64,000 nt of DNA from Merluccius polli (lineage: Eukaryota > Chordata > Actinopteri > Gadiformes > Merlucciidae), in the NCBI GenBank assembly GCA_030340625.1, contig JAOPHQ010005709.1, positions 1 to 64,000 on the forward strand, read 5' to 3'. Positions 51,582 through 63,356 of this stretch are shown here, in pieces. Each line of letters opens with the position of its first letter. Position 1 is the first letter of the stretch. The translations under genes and the position numbers were made by a program. Below the pieces are notes generated by a model. The model was not told where the DNA came from and made no database searches. It worked only from the letters and a program-made list of their open reading frames with translations.

Positions 51582-54500
51582 ATGGCGGCTGGTAAAATGT
51601 GTATGAGGAAGACAAGAGGGGACACAACTGAGGTATGAATGTAGTTTAAGTGTTATTTTATATTCGCTTCAACATAGCTTCATACTATACTATTTATATA
51701 TATGTATACCGTTTACATTTCAGGCCCTCAGATGCTTTAAGTTCAATTGTGCCATCGTGTGGTTTTCGTGTGTAATGGCAAAACAATATAAATATTTATT
51801 TCTTAATATTTGTCTCTATTAAACATGACATTTCCAAGTGGATGGGCTTGTTCGAGAGCGACCTGAAGACACAGCAGCAGTCTCTGGTGTTCGTGAAGAG
51901 GATGATGGCCGTGGCCGTCTCCTCCATCACCTACCTGAGGGGCATCTTCCCAGAGGACGCCTACAGGTCGCGGTACCTGGAAGGTGACCTCGTCTTTAGA
52001 CAGCAGAGGTTTGCTGGACTGGTGCTAATAAATAACCCTACACAAACATTTAGGAAATTGTTTCCTCTTATGCAGATTTATGCGTCAAAGTTTTACGGCA
52101 GGACTGCGAAACCCCAGGCGCCTGCAAAGTTGTCAAATGGTAAACATGGACCATTGTTGAGATGTTATCCAGTCATGCTCCTAGAAATAAAGACATCAGT
52201 AAAAGACAAAGTACAGTACTAAATGCTAAATGACTTTGTCGTTCGGTTTTGCAGGATGATGGGCTGTTTTGATGCGCTAGAGAAGGGATATGTAAGTCAA
52301 AGTAGCATATTCTATATGTATATATTGTTATGACAATGTTATCTGGGGACATCTTGATAATTTATATTATTTCTACTCTTAACACAGCTTGAACTGGTTT
52401 TCATTGGGGTGAGTAACAACATCTATTAAAAACAACACTATTGAATGATGGATAAGTGGCTCCTGCCTTTGCAGATTGAGTTTGTGGAATACTTGTTCCA
52501 TTTGAGTCAATCATTTGTTTACTAAAATTATGTGTAATGTAATGTGTACTCACATTAAAGGTTCACACCAACCCAGATGACCCTGATGTAAGTTGAAGAC
52601 GTACTGACTTACTAACTACACTACACTGACTTATTAACACACTTACTAACTGTCTTACCAACTACACTGACCAAACACTGTCCAGTGTACAATATGCTAA
52701 TTTAGATAGACGTCAGATTGGCTATGATTATTACGATAATAAATTCATATGTGATCCATGATCAAAGCACAATTATTAATCTCTGTTCTCCCCTGGCAGC
52801 GCATCATCGAGTCCTACCAGTTCAAATTCAAGTACACCGATAAAGGACCAGAGATGGACATTCTCAGGTAAATGCCTTACACTGTGGATAATCTATCAAT
52901 CAACAGAAGGTTACATGGGTATAAATTAAATGTTTTGATATTATAACCGCTTAAACAAAGCCATTGTTTGACCAATGCAACATACACAATAATGTAACGG
53001 GTTTCCAATATGAGGGTAGATACCTCATGAAGACTTCAGAACATCTTATAATTAAACATGCACTTGAAATATGTTAAAATCTGTTTATGATCTACCATTG
53101 CGTATGTGCTAGCATCAAAGCTGAGTGTTGAACTACATTAACCACACTGCAACAGGAACAAGAATGTAGAAATGCAGGTGACCATGGATGACACCAAGAA
53201 GGCCTCAGTGCTCCTCATCAGGAAGCTCTTCCTGCTCATGCAGAACCTGGGGACTCTGCCCAATGACATCAACCTCACCATGAAACTTTTCTACTACGAT
53301 GATAGTAAGATGTACACACTACAATGAGTGGAAGACATGGACAATGATGACAGTAAGATAGGAATTATACACACACTACCACGTGATGACCGTAAGACAG
53401 GACTAACACATTATGATGATGACAGTAAGACAGGACTTACACACAATCTCTACCACTACGATGACAGTAAGACAGGACTAACACATTATGATGATGACAG
53501 TAAGACAGGACTTACACACAATCTCTACCACTACGATGACAGTAAGACAGGACTAACACATTATGATGATGGCAGTAAGACACGACTAACACACTATGAT
53601 GACAGGACAAACACATTAATAAGACAGACAGGACTAACACATTATGATGACAGTAAGACAGGACTTGCACACAAGCTCATTTCTTATTGACACAAAGTGG
53701 CTGCAACCAAACTGGGGAAAACCATGTTTAAAATAGTCTCACAATGTTGTCAAAGAATCTTTAAGGCGCTTCCTGTGCAGGAGAAACTGATGTTTATCGG
53801 TCCAAAGCTGCTTCTGCAGCTGGGCTTCACAGTGGGAATGTCCTGACCTCGGGCCGGTGATACGACTAAAATCTTCTATCCCGATTTAGGTCATTTCATA
53901 TCTCGATAACGATTATTTTCTAATTGTATTAAGAACTTTACTGCAAATTGAACATAACAGTTTCATTATAATCATGTAAATATTGCCGTAGGCCTAACGA
54001 AGTTCGGCTGCCGGTTTTTCGACATTGCGATGGAAACTATCAGAAAATATCGTTTTGACGATATAGCATCCTATCGCCTGGCCCTATTGTGACCGTATTG
54101 TTGTTGGGAACGTATTGGTACAGTGGCGATCGAGACAAACATCTGGAACGTCCCCTATCGTCCTCCCCTCTCGTCCTCACCCTATCGTCCTCCCCCCAAT
54201 CGTCCTCCCCCTATCGTCCTCCCGCTATCGTCCTCCCCCCATCGTCCTCACCCTATCATCCTCCCCCCATCGCCCTCCCCCTATCCCTTCCAACAGTCAC
54301 CCCGGCCGGCTACGAGCCTCCAGGTTTCCAGGAGGGCGTGTGTGAAAGCCTGTGGTTCGAGGGCACAGCGGTGCACTTCCGGGTGGGCCAGGTGCAGACG
54401 GCCTTCCACTCCCTGAACCTGCGCGTGGCGGCCGAACGGAGTCGCACGGAGAAGCTCCACGAGGGGAACCACATCAGGGAGAGCAGGCCCGCCTCCACGG

Positions 54501-55760
54501 AGCCCCCCGGCCCCCCTTCCCAATGGCTGGGGGGAAGCCAGGTGACGTCCAACACAGGGGTTGGTTGGTTTTGCTGTCAGACTTTAATCATCTGAAGTCT
54601 GATAGCAGACGAGCTGAAATCTAAGTGAACGGGGCAATCTGGGTGAACGTGTCTCTTTCTTTCGATTCATATTTGTTTTTCGACCAATCATGTTGCTGGA
54701 GGTGGGGATCTGTAAGCAGGTAATTAGCTAATAACCGGGAACACAAACTCGGCCAGCACTAGTAAACTGTAAAAAAAAAAATTTAAAAGGTTTCAAATCA
54801 ACACTGTAGACTGGCCACTGTAAAAACAACACTTGGAATGAGTTTTCGTTGGTAGAAAATCGCTGTAACGAAACAGGAAACAATGTGTAACTGTAGTCTC
54901 GATAGTCTAGTCAGTCAGTGGCAAGTGTGTTTGAATCCCAGCCAAAAGGTTCTGGGTTACATCCCCAATGGGACTCCCAGACGAAGGGTTCTGGGTTCAA
55001 TCCAAAATGCAACTTACTTGTAGGCATCCTTGAGCAAGACACCTTCCCTCTACCTGCTCCTTAATGACCCATACACGTTTACTGGAAGTCAACTTACTAT
55101 AAACCCAAATGACAATGTTAAATCGTTGATAACATCGGAAAACTCCCACTATCCACATGTCATTGTGAAGTATCAGTGTCCAGTACCTCCTCGTGTCCTG
55201 GTTAACTTGTGAAATGTCTTGGGGATTATCTATCACAGAAACATGATGCTTCACACGATTATGTAGAGAATAGTAGATTGCAGATTTGTTGGTATTTTTG
55301 TCATTACCTGAGGCTGGAATTCCATTGCAGAGATATTATTTGTTGTCATATTAATATTGTTCTGTACATTTAGGATCTTGATGGAGACAAGGACCTGCCA
55401 TCTGAAGATGGTAAGTCCTAAATACGTTAAGGACTCAGTTTGGGACTTTCGTCTAGAATTCATCGCTGAAATGGAGTCACTGAAATTCACTTTGGCCTGA
55501 ACTTCTCTCTTCACAGAGTCAGCGCAGTTCAAGAAACCACTGAGGCCTGTGCCAAAGGTATCGTTGTCCTCTCCGGGACACTGCTGGGGAGGAGGCTCAA
55601 TTCACATGCACAATGACGCCCATTGTCATCGTGTTGTGCTTTGTGGTGTTTACAAGCTGGGGGGGGGGGCAGATTGGATTCCTGTAACACTCGATTTCCA
55701 TTTCTCTGGCCTTAGAGGAAGAGTGCAAACAGGAATGGCGCCAAGAAGAGAAGAATGTGA
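51582..55760 (+). CDS. hormad1: HORMA domain-containing protein 1 (meiotic chromosome axis)
   Basis: Meiosis-specific HORMA protein; on unsynapsed chromosome axes it supports double-strand break formation and synapsis checking. Exons: 51582-51632, 51839-51983, 52076-52139, 52255-52291, 52388-52408, 52561-52587, 52800-52867, 53156-53304, 54297-54541, 55374-55410, 55517-55557 and 55716-55760. Phases close to about 309 aa. HORMA (about residues 25-230): SLVFVKRMMAVAVSSITYLRG, DLCVKVLRQD, WMMGCFDALEKGY, VHTNPDDP, YQFKFKYTDKGP, KASVLLIRKLFLLMQNL, MKLFYYDD, GYEPPGFQEG. The tail is short and ends in a basic NLS-like GAKKRRM. Human HORMAD1 is 394 aa, so the disordered tail is much shorter; exons could be missed, or the last three exons could belong to a minor form. 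HORMAD2 is less likely given the start and core match. PolyA signal at 55968-55973. Confidence 0.88.
53290..53685 (+). repeat. minisatellite built from the hormad1 exon 8 donor junction
   Basis: About ten degenerate copies of a roughly 30-bp unit (ACTACGATGACAGTAAGACA followed by GGACTAACACATTATGATG-like sequence). The first unit contains the real exon end TACTACGATGATA and donor GTAAGATG (53305). Confidence 0.85.
53868..54080. mobile_element. degenerate hAT-like MITE
   Basis: Lies in hormad1 intron 8. 'gggccggtgatacgac' at one end and 'gcatcctatcgcctggccct' at the other are rough inverted repeats, and the interior is rich in atcgata motifs. No clear target duplication was found. Confidence 0.4.
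54150..54296 (+). repeat. pyrimidine minisatellite forming the hormad1 exon 9 acceptor tract
   Basis: About ten copies of a 13-14 bp unit CCCTATCGTCCTCC run without a break to the CAACAG acceptor at 54296. Confidence 0.9.
54895..55115 (+). mobile_element. tRNA-derived SINE
   Basis: Lies in hormad1 intron 9. It has a repeated head ('tcccagccaaaaggttctgg', 'ggttcaatcc'), followed by 'taggcatccttgagcaagac', the body shared with the other SINE copies. Confidence 0.55.
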
Positions 55761-56330
55761 TTCTGAATGTCATTCGCCGAGAGGAAACACCAAACAAAAC
55801 TGCAATGTCTGCAATTCTTTATTTTATTGTACTTAAAAGTGTTATGAGGTTGATGATATGTGAATGTAATGTTAATACGAATTTAGAATTCATTGGCTCA
55901 CAAGTTGGTATTTAAGGATAGTTTCAAACTTCACATTTCTATTTAATACAATGAAAATATAACAACAAATAAATCTTCAATTGTAAACATTCTTTGGCTC
56001 TCATAATTACTTTTTTTTCAGAAATCTGTGCAAGACTTGAATTACTTCATAAGGCAGAATCATAGTGCATCTTTAGTACCAGCAGATACAGGTGGACGTA
56101 TTAAAGTAATTGAAATGCGACTAGTAAACAACACTTTCGAACATTTTCGTATTTCTTCATGTGTTTTGCTGACAAAAGGTTTGCCCTGCAGTGTCGACGG
56201 ACTCCGTTTTGCCATCCTTCTAATACTCTCGGGTGAGTCAACACAATTATCCACAATTATTCAATAAGCGTGTCTGGGCCCAAATGTCTCTTCTCCTTCA
56301 TCCTCCGAGTTGTGTGAACAAAACAGTCTG

Positions 56331-59300
56331 TTAAAAAAGACTGTCCACATCCCCCATCTCCACATACACGGTCTTCAGTTGGGTGTAGTGCTCGATGGTC
56401 ACCTGGCCGTTCTCCCGCCCTATACCTGTCGGATAACACGACGAGAGACGTGAACCACACCACAACTCGTACCATCAATACAGACACGGCTAAATGTTTT
56501 GTATAACACAGTCATTGCAAGGATTAAAGGCACAATGAGTAGGATTTGTCGGCTGTGGTTTGTAAACAACATTCAAGGTTGGCCCCTCCTCCCCGGCTGA
56601 ACGACACCTCGCCAGTGGGTGAAGGGCGAACCCAGATTGACGTTTTGGAATGAGCTTTGTCCGCTTGGTGTTTTTGTTTTTGGCACCGTGTCCGCCATTG
56701 TTGTAGCTTCCTCTTGGATGCGTGCTTACGATCTGGGACCTGGCCGCCATGTTCTTACAGAGTCCCGCCTCACACCCTGCGCGCTATTGGCTGGGGGCTA
56801 CCGACTGCCCAAAAGTTGACACCCAGAAATGTCCCGACCAAAGTAAAATAAGAAAATACAGGAAGAGCGCAGGGTCTGTGAAGATACAGACACCGCCACA
56901 CACTTCTAGTGGGCCATGAGTGATGATTGAGAGATTATTTTTGTATGAGTCTATACATTGTTTTTTAGGGAAATACTACTCATTGTTCCTTTAATGCAGG
57001 CCTGGCACCATGAGAGGTCTTAGTCCCCTTAGTTGCATGTTTTGCCCCCTCTGTTTAAGCTTCATGTCTATCAATCTACAGAAAATATAAATATACAAAA
57101 TATTTAGCGCTCTTATGCGAGTGCTCTGATTAGTAAATGTATTCTTTGATTTTGAAACAGTAGCCTTCTGTTGTTGTTTAGCCTTTTTGAGGCTATTGCA
57201 TGGTGAAAATGGCCCCCTGTCAAACAGCCCCCTTAGTCACCTCACCCTGGCACCGGGCCTTGCTTTAATGGCATCTTGAACTCCTCTGTACCTGACATCT
57301 TGAAGCCTCCGAAGGGCACCTCCACCGGTGTGATGTTGTAGTTGTTGATGAAGCAGCTTCCAGCCTTCAGCTGCTCCACAATGCGATGGGCTCTCTTCAC
57401 ATCCCTGGATCAATAAACTCAATGTGGTCAGAAATTATCCTTCTAGCGCTGTCGTTGAATGTGTTATTTTAGTTATTTTTAGTATAAAGCTGGTGGAAAG
57501 ATAACTGACGCATAACTAATACTATTGTTTATTTTTTAACATATTGGGTTTGACTAGACTACGCAGTTGGTATCTTCTCAACATGAGTAGTATGTTCGCC
57601 CTGCCCTGCCTAATAAACCACTAAACAGTAACTCACCTTGAATACAAAACTGCAAAATGTTAGCCTAGAAATCTAGACGCCCCTAGCGGCAGCAAATGTA
57701 ATTTGCAGCCAGGGGGGTCTAGCACGGCTCCGTCGGCTTTCTGTGCTGGAAACAGAAAATCTGTCAGACCAATCACAGCGTGAGGGGCGGAGTCGGAAGC
57801 CGGGCTACCATGACGACAGAGTTGCGACGGTTCCGTGTTAGAGGTAAACAATGGCTGCTGCTGCTGGCGAACAGCTGTCTTTCGACTCGGCTTTGGCCGC
57901 GACTCTTCAAGACTTGAAGTTAACATTTTCTTTGAGAAAAGAACAAAGAACGGCACTGAAGTCTTTCCTCGAAAAGAAATATGTATTGGGAGTAGGGATG
58001 ACCGATATTATCGGCCGATATTGGCATAAAAAAAATCAATATCGGAAAATATCGATATCGGTTTTTAAAAAAGCTCAAAATGACTAAAGTGGCCTATGGC
58101 ATGTTATACCTTGTTGGAAAGCTCTAATTGTCCTGAGTCGAATGCAAGTGACCATTTTCTGTTAGTACAAAGACAGTGTGAAATAAATAAACACTTTGTT
58201 TGAAATAATTTCAGACATCTGTTATGTTTCAAGTAAGGACGTGGTTTGATGACATCATCAAACGCGCCGCGCCGTCTCAATAACAAGCCTGGGCATGTGC
58301 GGCCGTGTAGTGGGACGCTAGTTGTAGCTGTGGTTATGTCGGTGGTTTGGAATTATTTCAAAGTTTCTATGTTGAATAGTAAAATTGTGGTTTGCAATGA
58401 GTGTAAAGTGGAGGTTTCACGTGGAGGAGCCAGGACGGCGTCCTTCAACACTTCAAATTTAATCTCCATATTAAATATTATCATATTTTCTATAAACTCT
58501 AAATATTGTATGATGTTACCTGAAATTAGTTTTGGTGTAAAACACGGCCGCATATATCGGTATCGGTATCGGTTGATATCGGTATCGGAAATTAAGAGTT
58601 GAACAATATCGGTTATCGGTAAAAAAGCCAATATCGGACATCCCTAATTGGGAGTTTTGATTAATTACGTAGTCAGAGCCGTCGCTCTGACTACGTCACC
58701 TTCTTCATTGCTCTGATTGGTTGTAGCGCTATCCTATTGCGTGCAGAGGGAACTTGAAAGACAACCGTTTATCCCGCCCACACTGCCAATGGAGCAATGC
58801 CAGACCCTACATCTTTCTGATGTGGGTCTGGCTTGCCAGGCTAGCAAAATGTTGTTGTTCACAAGACATAATGTATTGTGTAGGTACAGTTCTTTCTAAT
58901 ATTTAGGTTGAATAAATATAATTGGCTTCAAATTCTCATGCTTTACATCATTTAGTTTGTACCGTAGCTAAAATGCAAGCCCATAATGCTCTTTCCAGTG
59001 GCGTCAGTTTGGTTTTAGAAGTGGTGGGGACAATAACCATAAGCTTGAGTGTGGTTTGAAAAGTGCTGGGGACCCTTATGTAAGCTATTCATCCATTCAA
59101 CGCTGCATTACAATATGCTCTACATTCGGCGCGATTGTCAACGGGGGGGGGGGGGGGGGCACCGGACCCGCCAGCCGCGGACCCAGCACCGGACCCGCGG
59201 ACCCGGCCGCGGACTCAGCCGCAGACCCGAGTCCACACACAGCCCGTGTGCATGCTGTGAGGATGTCATCGTGCGCGCCTATCGCATGATTTAGACTTGA

Positions 59301-62300
59301 CGGTTTCGGCAGACAACCCGTTCTCATCCCAACTCGTAATATACCGACGATTTGTCATCACGCTCCTAGACGTCTGATACTCCCGCGTCTGTGTGAAACG
59401 ATCTGGGTTCTCATAAACCCGTTCGCGGTGGTAAGAGACGAGCAGAGTCTACAGCGTCCGCTCGCAGAGCAGAGTCTACAGCGTCCGCAGTCTACTGTAA
59501 AACAATTCACTCCAAAAAGGGTTATGGTTATGGTTAGGTTAGGGTTAGCGTAATCTATCACCGTGACCGGGTTATTATTGGAGTGAATGGACGCTGTAGA
59601 CTCTGCTCTGCGAGCGGACGCTGTAGTTGGGATGAGAACGGGCTGTGGTTGAGTATGTGGGGATTTTTTCGGTCGCAATTGGGTTGCACATTTTTAAAAG
59701 TGGTGGGGACAAAATTCAAATTATAAATAGTGGTGGGGACATGTCCCCCCCGTCCCCCCCGTAATCGACGCCTATGGCTCTTTCCACAAAAGCCATTCTA
59801 ATCACAACAGCAACATTCTCATATGTGAAATATATTTTGTGTGTGTGTGTGTGTGTGTTGTTGCTCTTGACCTGGTGAAAACGCCGGCGGCCAGACCCAA
59901 GATGCTGTCGTTGGCTCTCCTCAGCACCTCCTCCTCCGTGTCGAAGGAGAGAACAGACATGATGGGTCCGAAGATCTCCTCCCTCACGCAGGTCATGTCG
60001 TCCGTGCAGTCCCCTGTCGGGACAGCAGGGGGCGACGTTACAGGCACGAGTGGATGGACGGGTTTAAAAATGTGCCTGCGTTTACATTGACACTACTCAC
60101 ACTGTGTTGTCTATAGATGTACTGTTCCGTATTTATTCTTGTAGTTTTTACTCTTTAAAATGTTTTTATCTCTTTTTTCATTTCTATTACCGTCCTGAAC
60201 TTTCAGCTGTGACACTTGAATTTCCCATCAGGGGAAATTAGTGAAGTACATCTTATCTTACCATTCAATTCTATTACCAGTATTATTTGCATAGATATAT
60301 TCATTGTCCATTTTTTGTAGTTATTTCTCTTGAATTATTTTCATTCTCCTGTAATTCATGGCGCTGTGACACCCTGATTTCCTGTCTGGGATGAATAGTC
60401 TAACAACCTTTATCTTTAAAGGGCAGTTTTCTCCAGGGTAGGAGGGGTCAGGGTCTCACCGAGCACACATGGTGTCATGTAGTATCCCCCTTGGAGTTTG
60501 GGATCGGACGGAGTGAAGCGCTCGCCTCCACACAGCAAGGTGGCTCCCTGCGATAGGTGCAGGGATCAGGGGGGTTCATTATTAACAGTCAGGTCATTTT
60601 CAAAATGGTCAAATGTTGAGTGTATGTTTCAGTAGGCTGCAACTCCTATTTGCTTTTTTGCTAGTATTTATCCAACGAGACTGACAGTGAAGTCGTTAAG
60701 AAGCAGGGGGTAGGGGTTAGGGGGCATCTTGCTCAAGGATACCGACAGGTAGTTTGTAGACATTGGGGATCGAACACAGTACCTCTCAGTTGGGAGTCAA
60801 ACACCCAGTCCACTACATTATCCTGCCCCCCAGTAGCCATGCATGTTAACACAATATATAACCAAATGTTTTTCAACCAACAGACGGATAAAATCACAAG
60901 AAAACCATGTTTATATTATTACACACCTCTTTCTTGGCCTGTTCCACGAAGCCAAGGACTTTATTTAGGTGCGGCTGGCTAACCAGTGCTCCCATTCGGG
61001 TGTTGTCGTGGAGCGGATCCCCTATCTCGATGGCCTGCGTCCTCTTGACCACCTCCTTCAGGAACTCAGGGAGGATACGCTTCTGGACAAACACCCTGGT
61101 ACCGTTGCTGCACACCTGGCAGACATTTTAAAAAGCATTTTAAGAGTGTTTAGAGACAAGCACTAAGATGCCTAGGTGCGTAGGTTGTAACCCTAACCCT
61201 AGGTTGTATTTAAAGCCTTAAGCATTAAGGAGTAGGTAGGAGTTAGGCCTCTTACTCAAGGCGGCCTACAGGTAGACTGGAGACAGTCTACCTGTAGGGG
61301 TTCGGGTCAGTAGAGCCCGTCCAACTAGTCCACGCATGTAGGCTTATCATTTGAACCAATCATATTCCAATGTGTTTCCAGGTCACAATAGTCTAATGGA
61401 AACATGTTGGCATTTGATTGGTTGAAAAGTAGCCTGCCATGTGGACAAAAATTAGCGTAGCTCAAGTTAAAATGTTTTACTTAATTTCGCCTTTTTCCCC
61501 CCGTCCTTATTTTTACAATGTTGGGACGTTAATATCCACCCTACTAACAACTGGTAACAACTTTTCAAGAAAATATTATTTTCCTATTACCTCTTGAACT
61601 TTTAATCCCAGGTCAAAGTGTTGCTTCGCCAACAAGAGACTCGTCCGCTCACCTGTCCCTGGGAGAGGAAGTTAGCCATGAGCGCCCCCTTCACAGCGTT
61701 CTCCAGCTCGCTGTCCTCGAACACCAGCAGAGGAGACTTCCCACCCAACTCCAGGGTGACTGGCTTCACCCCCCTGGACGCCATCTCCATGATCTGTTGC
61801 CGAGGTCCACGGGATAAGATAATAATAATTACTATTTCTATTCAGTGTCATCACACCACAACACAAGAAGGAAGGTTTTACTTGTGGGCATAAAAACATC
61901 ATCATCATCAACGTTATGGACAGACACAGAGTCCATTAGAAGAAACATACAACACAAACATATTATTACACTAAAACAGTTTAGTATAAGCAGTTTTATA
62001 GTTTTCTTCCCTCTGGGTTTTTCCCTTGCTCATTAGATGGCTTAGGGTTGGGGGCATATCATCTGGGCCTGTGAAGCCCTTTGAGACTTCAACTCTGACT
62101 AAGAGCTGGACTCATATCATGACAGACCCTTTTCACAACTCGTCAATAGTAAGGTAAAGTAACTTCCTGTTCCTGTAATTTTGCACTGCCATACCTAAAT
62201 CACACGTACCCATAATTAATGCTATGAGCTATTTTTCCTACTGTGAAAAGGGTAAAAAAAGTACCTTTTGGTGGGAACCCTCAAACACACCCACTACTAA

Positions 62301-63356
62301 CACTACCACTACTACTACGATACCCTGCGTCCCCCACCTCACCTTCTTCCCCGTGGGCACACTCCCGGTGAAGGACACCTTGGCCACATCGGGGTGGTGG
62401 CAGAGCAGGCTCCCGGTCTCCTGGCCGCCCTGCACCACGTTGAACAGCCCCGGAGGAGCCCCGGCCCGGGCATAGACCTCCGCCAGCAGCACCGCCGTCA
62501 TGGGGGTTACCGGCGACGGCTTGAACACCATGGAGTTGCCTGGTGGAGACCGAGCACGGCCAGGGTGTACAGAGCACACATTGGATTAGATTAGGTTATT
62601 GTGTCCATCAACAACCGTGACATGGATTGGACAGCCCCCTGCCCATGATTGGACAGGAGGCTCACATTAAAAGACATAACATACAGACAAACGAAGAAAG
62701 GGCAAACATAAAAGATACATCTAACATCTAAATGTGCAGCAGTGGCTCAGAAGGTAGAGCGGGTAGGTTGCTGGTTCGATCCCCGGCTCCTAAATGTCGA
62801 GGTGTCCCTGAGCGAGACACCTCAGTGGCTACTGGTCTGAAAGCGCTATACAAATGCAGTCCATTTACCATATAACAATTGTGACAAAACAACCAGTTAA
62901 GAACAACAAGTGCAATGAGATAAAGTTCAATGACAGTTTGGAGTTTGTGTGATTTCAACACACAATATTTTAAAACAACGAGAACAAGATAAAGTGCAAT
63001 ACGGGAACACAGAGAACCTATTATCATTGGAATGATAGTTCAGCTGTGTTATGTTTTAGCAGGAGTGTCAGCCTAATATCATTGTTTTTTCTAGCTAACT
63101 TACTCACTCCTTACTATTTGGACAATGCACATTTGTTTCTTCTGTATTTACAATGCATGCTGGGGACGTGTCCCCAGCATCCCCAGTGTAAATGACACCT
63201 ATGGTAGGATTGATGCTGTACCACAGGCCAGGGCCGGAGCAGACTTCCAGGCTGCGATCTGGAAGGGGTAGTTCCAGGCACCGATCCCCACGCAGACCCC
63301 CAGTGGTTCCCGCCGCGTGTACGCAAAAGAGCCCCCCTCCAGCTGGACGTGCTGAC
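56331..63356 (-). CDS. aldh9a1: 4-trimethylaminobutyraldehyde dehydrogenase, ALDH9A1 (5' partial)
   Basis: NAD-dependent aldehyde dehydrogenase of the carnitine synthesis step from 4-trimethylaminobutyraldehyde; it also oxidises gamma-aminobutyraldehyde and betaine aldehyde. Exons on minus: 63222-63356, 62343-62539, 61653-61793, 60927-61115, 60460-60547, 59872-60013, 57292-57404 and 56331-56425. Order: YTRREPLGVCVGIGAWNYPF, the cofactor motif VSFTGSVPTGKK, the catalytic base LELGGKSP, the catalytic Cys in QGQVCSNGTRVFV, EEIFGPIMSVLSFDTE, CFINNYNITPVEVPFGGFK and the tail YVEMGDVDSLF. Family key residues are intact. The first exons (about 125 residues in human) are not found before the window end. 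The family occurs as two copies in some fish, so which copy this is stays open. The gene converges with hormad1. Confidence 0.94.
57661..58843 (+). mobile_element. outer DNA transposon with RecQ-like ORF start, 9-bp target duplication
   Basis: Lies in the aldh9a1 intron between the exons at 57292-57404 and 59872-60013. Termini TAGCCTAGAAATCTAGAC and, inverted, TAGCCTGGCAAGCCAGAC match at 13-14 of 18. The flanks are the exact 9-bp GCAAAATGT (57652-57660 and 58844-58852). ATG 57851 opens a frame with LRKEQRTALKSFLEKK, like motif 0 of RecQ helicases, cut after about 45 codons by the nested hAT and an internal deletion. The superfamily is not assigned; 9-bp duplications are usual for Mutator-like or Merlin elements. 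Confidence 0.75.
57993..58646. mobile_element. 654-bp hAT MITE nested in the outer element
   Basis: Termini TAGGGATGACCGATATT and, inverted, TAGGGATGTCCGATATTGG. Flanked by the exact 8-bp duplication ATTGGGAG (57985-57992 and 58647-58654). Subterminal arrays of ATATCGGT-like motifs lie at both ends, typical of hAT transposase binding. No transposase coding. Confidence 0.9.
58998..59776. mobile_element. non-autonomous DNA element with internal inverted repeats
   Basis: Lies in the same aldh9a1 intron. Flanked by GCTCTTTCCA (58988-58997 and 59777-59786). GTGGGGAC motifs occur near both ends. An internal inverted repeat (ctacagcgtccgctcgcaga near 59450 and its complement near 59590-59625) and a G run at 59143-59159 lie inside. 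The family is not certain. Confidence 0.6.
60665..60840 (-). mobile_element. tRNA-derived SINE, reverse orientation
   Basis: Lies in an aldh9a1 intron (sense with that gene). Contains 'catcttgctcaaggatacc', 'gtagacattggggatcgaac' and 'agttgggagtcaaacaccca', the reverse of the SINE at 14093-14265. Confidence 0.6.
61190..61330 (-). mobile_element. SINE fragment, reverse orientation
   Basis: 'ttactcaaggcggcctacag' followed by 'gtagactggagacagtctac' resembles the body of the SINE at 60665-60840 and ends in a short hairpin. It is truncated. Confidence 0.45.
62738..62875 (+). mobile_element. tRNA-derived SINE (second family)
   Basis: The head 'cagtggctcagaaggtagag' and perfect B-box GGTTCGATCCC (62773-62783) are followed by 'gtccctgagcgagacacc' and the tail 'gaaagcgctatacaaatgca'. 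It differs from the other SINEs here in its tRNA-like head. Antisense to aldh9a1. Confidence 0.7.
63130..63205. mobile_element. short fragment of a GTGGGGAC-type DNA element
   Basis: 'atgctggggacgtgtcccca' is a small palindrome followed by 'gtaaatgacacctatgg', resembling the right end of the element at 58998-59776. It sits immediately next to an aldh9a1 exon. Confidence 0.4.

Noticed and set aside
53328..53690. CRISPR-like array or coding repeat (TGLTHYDDDSK repeats)
   Set aside because: Contiguous tandem units without unique spacers in a eukaryotic intron; explained as a minisatellite.
57851..57992. Possible host gene start (alanine-rich N-terminus then KEQRTALKSF)
   Set aside because: Lies inside an element with target duplications and is interrupted by a second element; treated as transposon coding sequence.
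62738..62875. tRNA gene suggested by a perfect B-box
   Set aside because: The rest does not fold as a tRNA and continues into a SINE body and tail; the same holds at 14153 and 17012.
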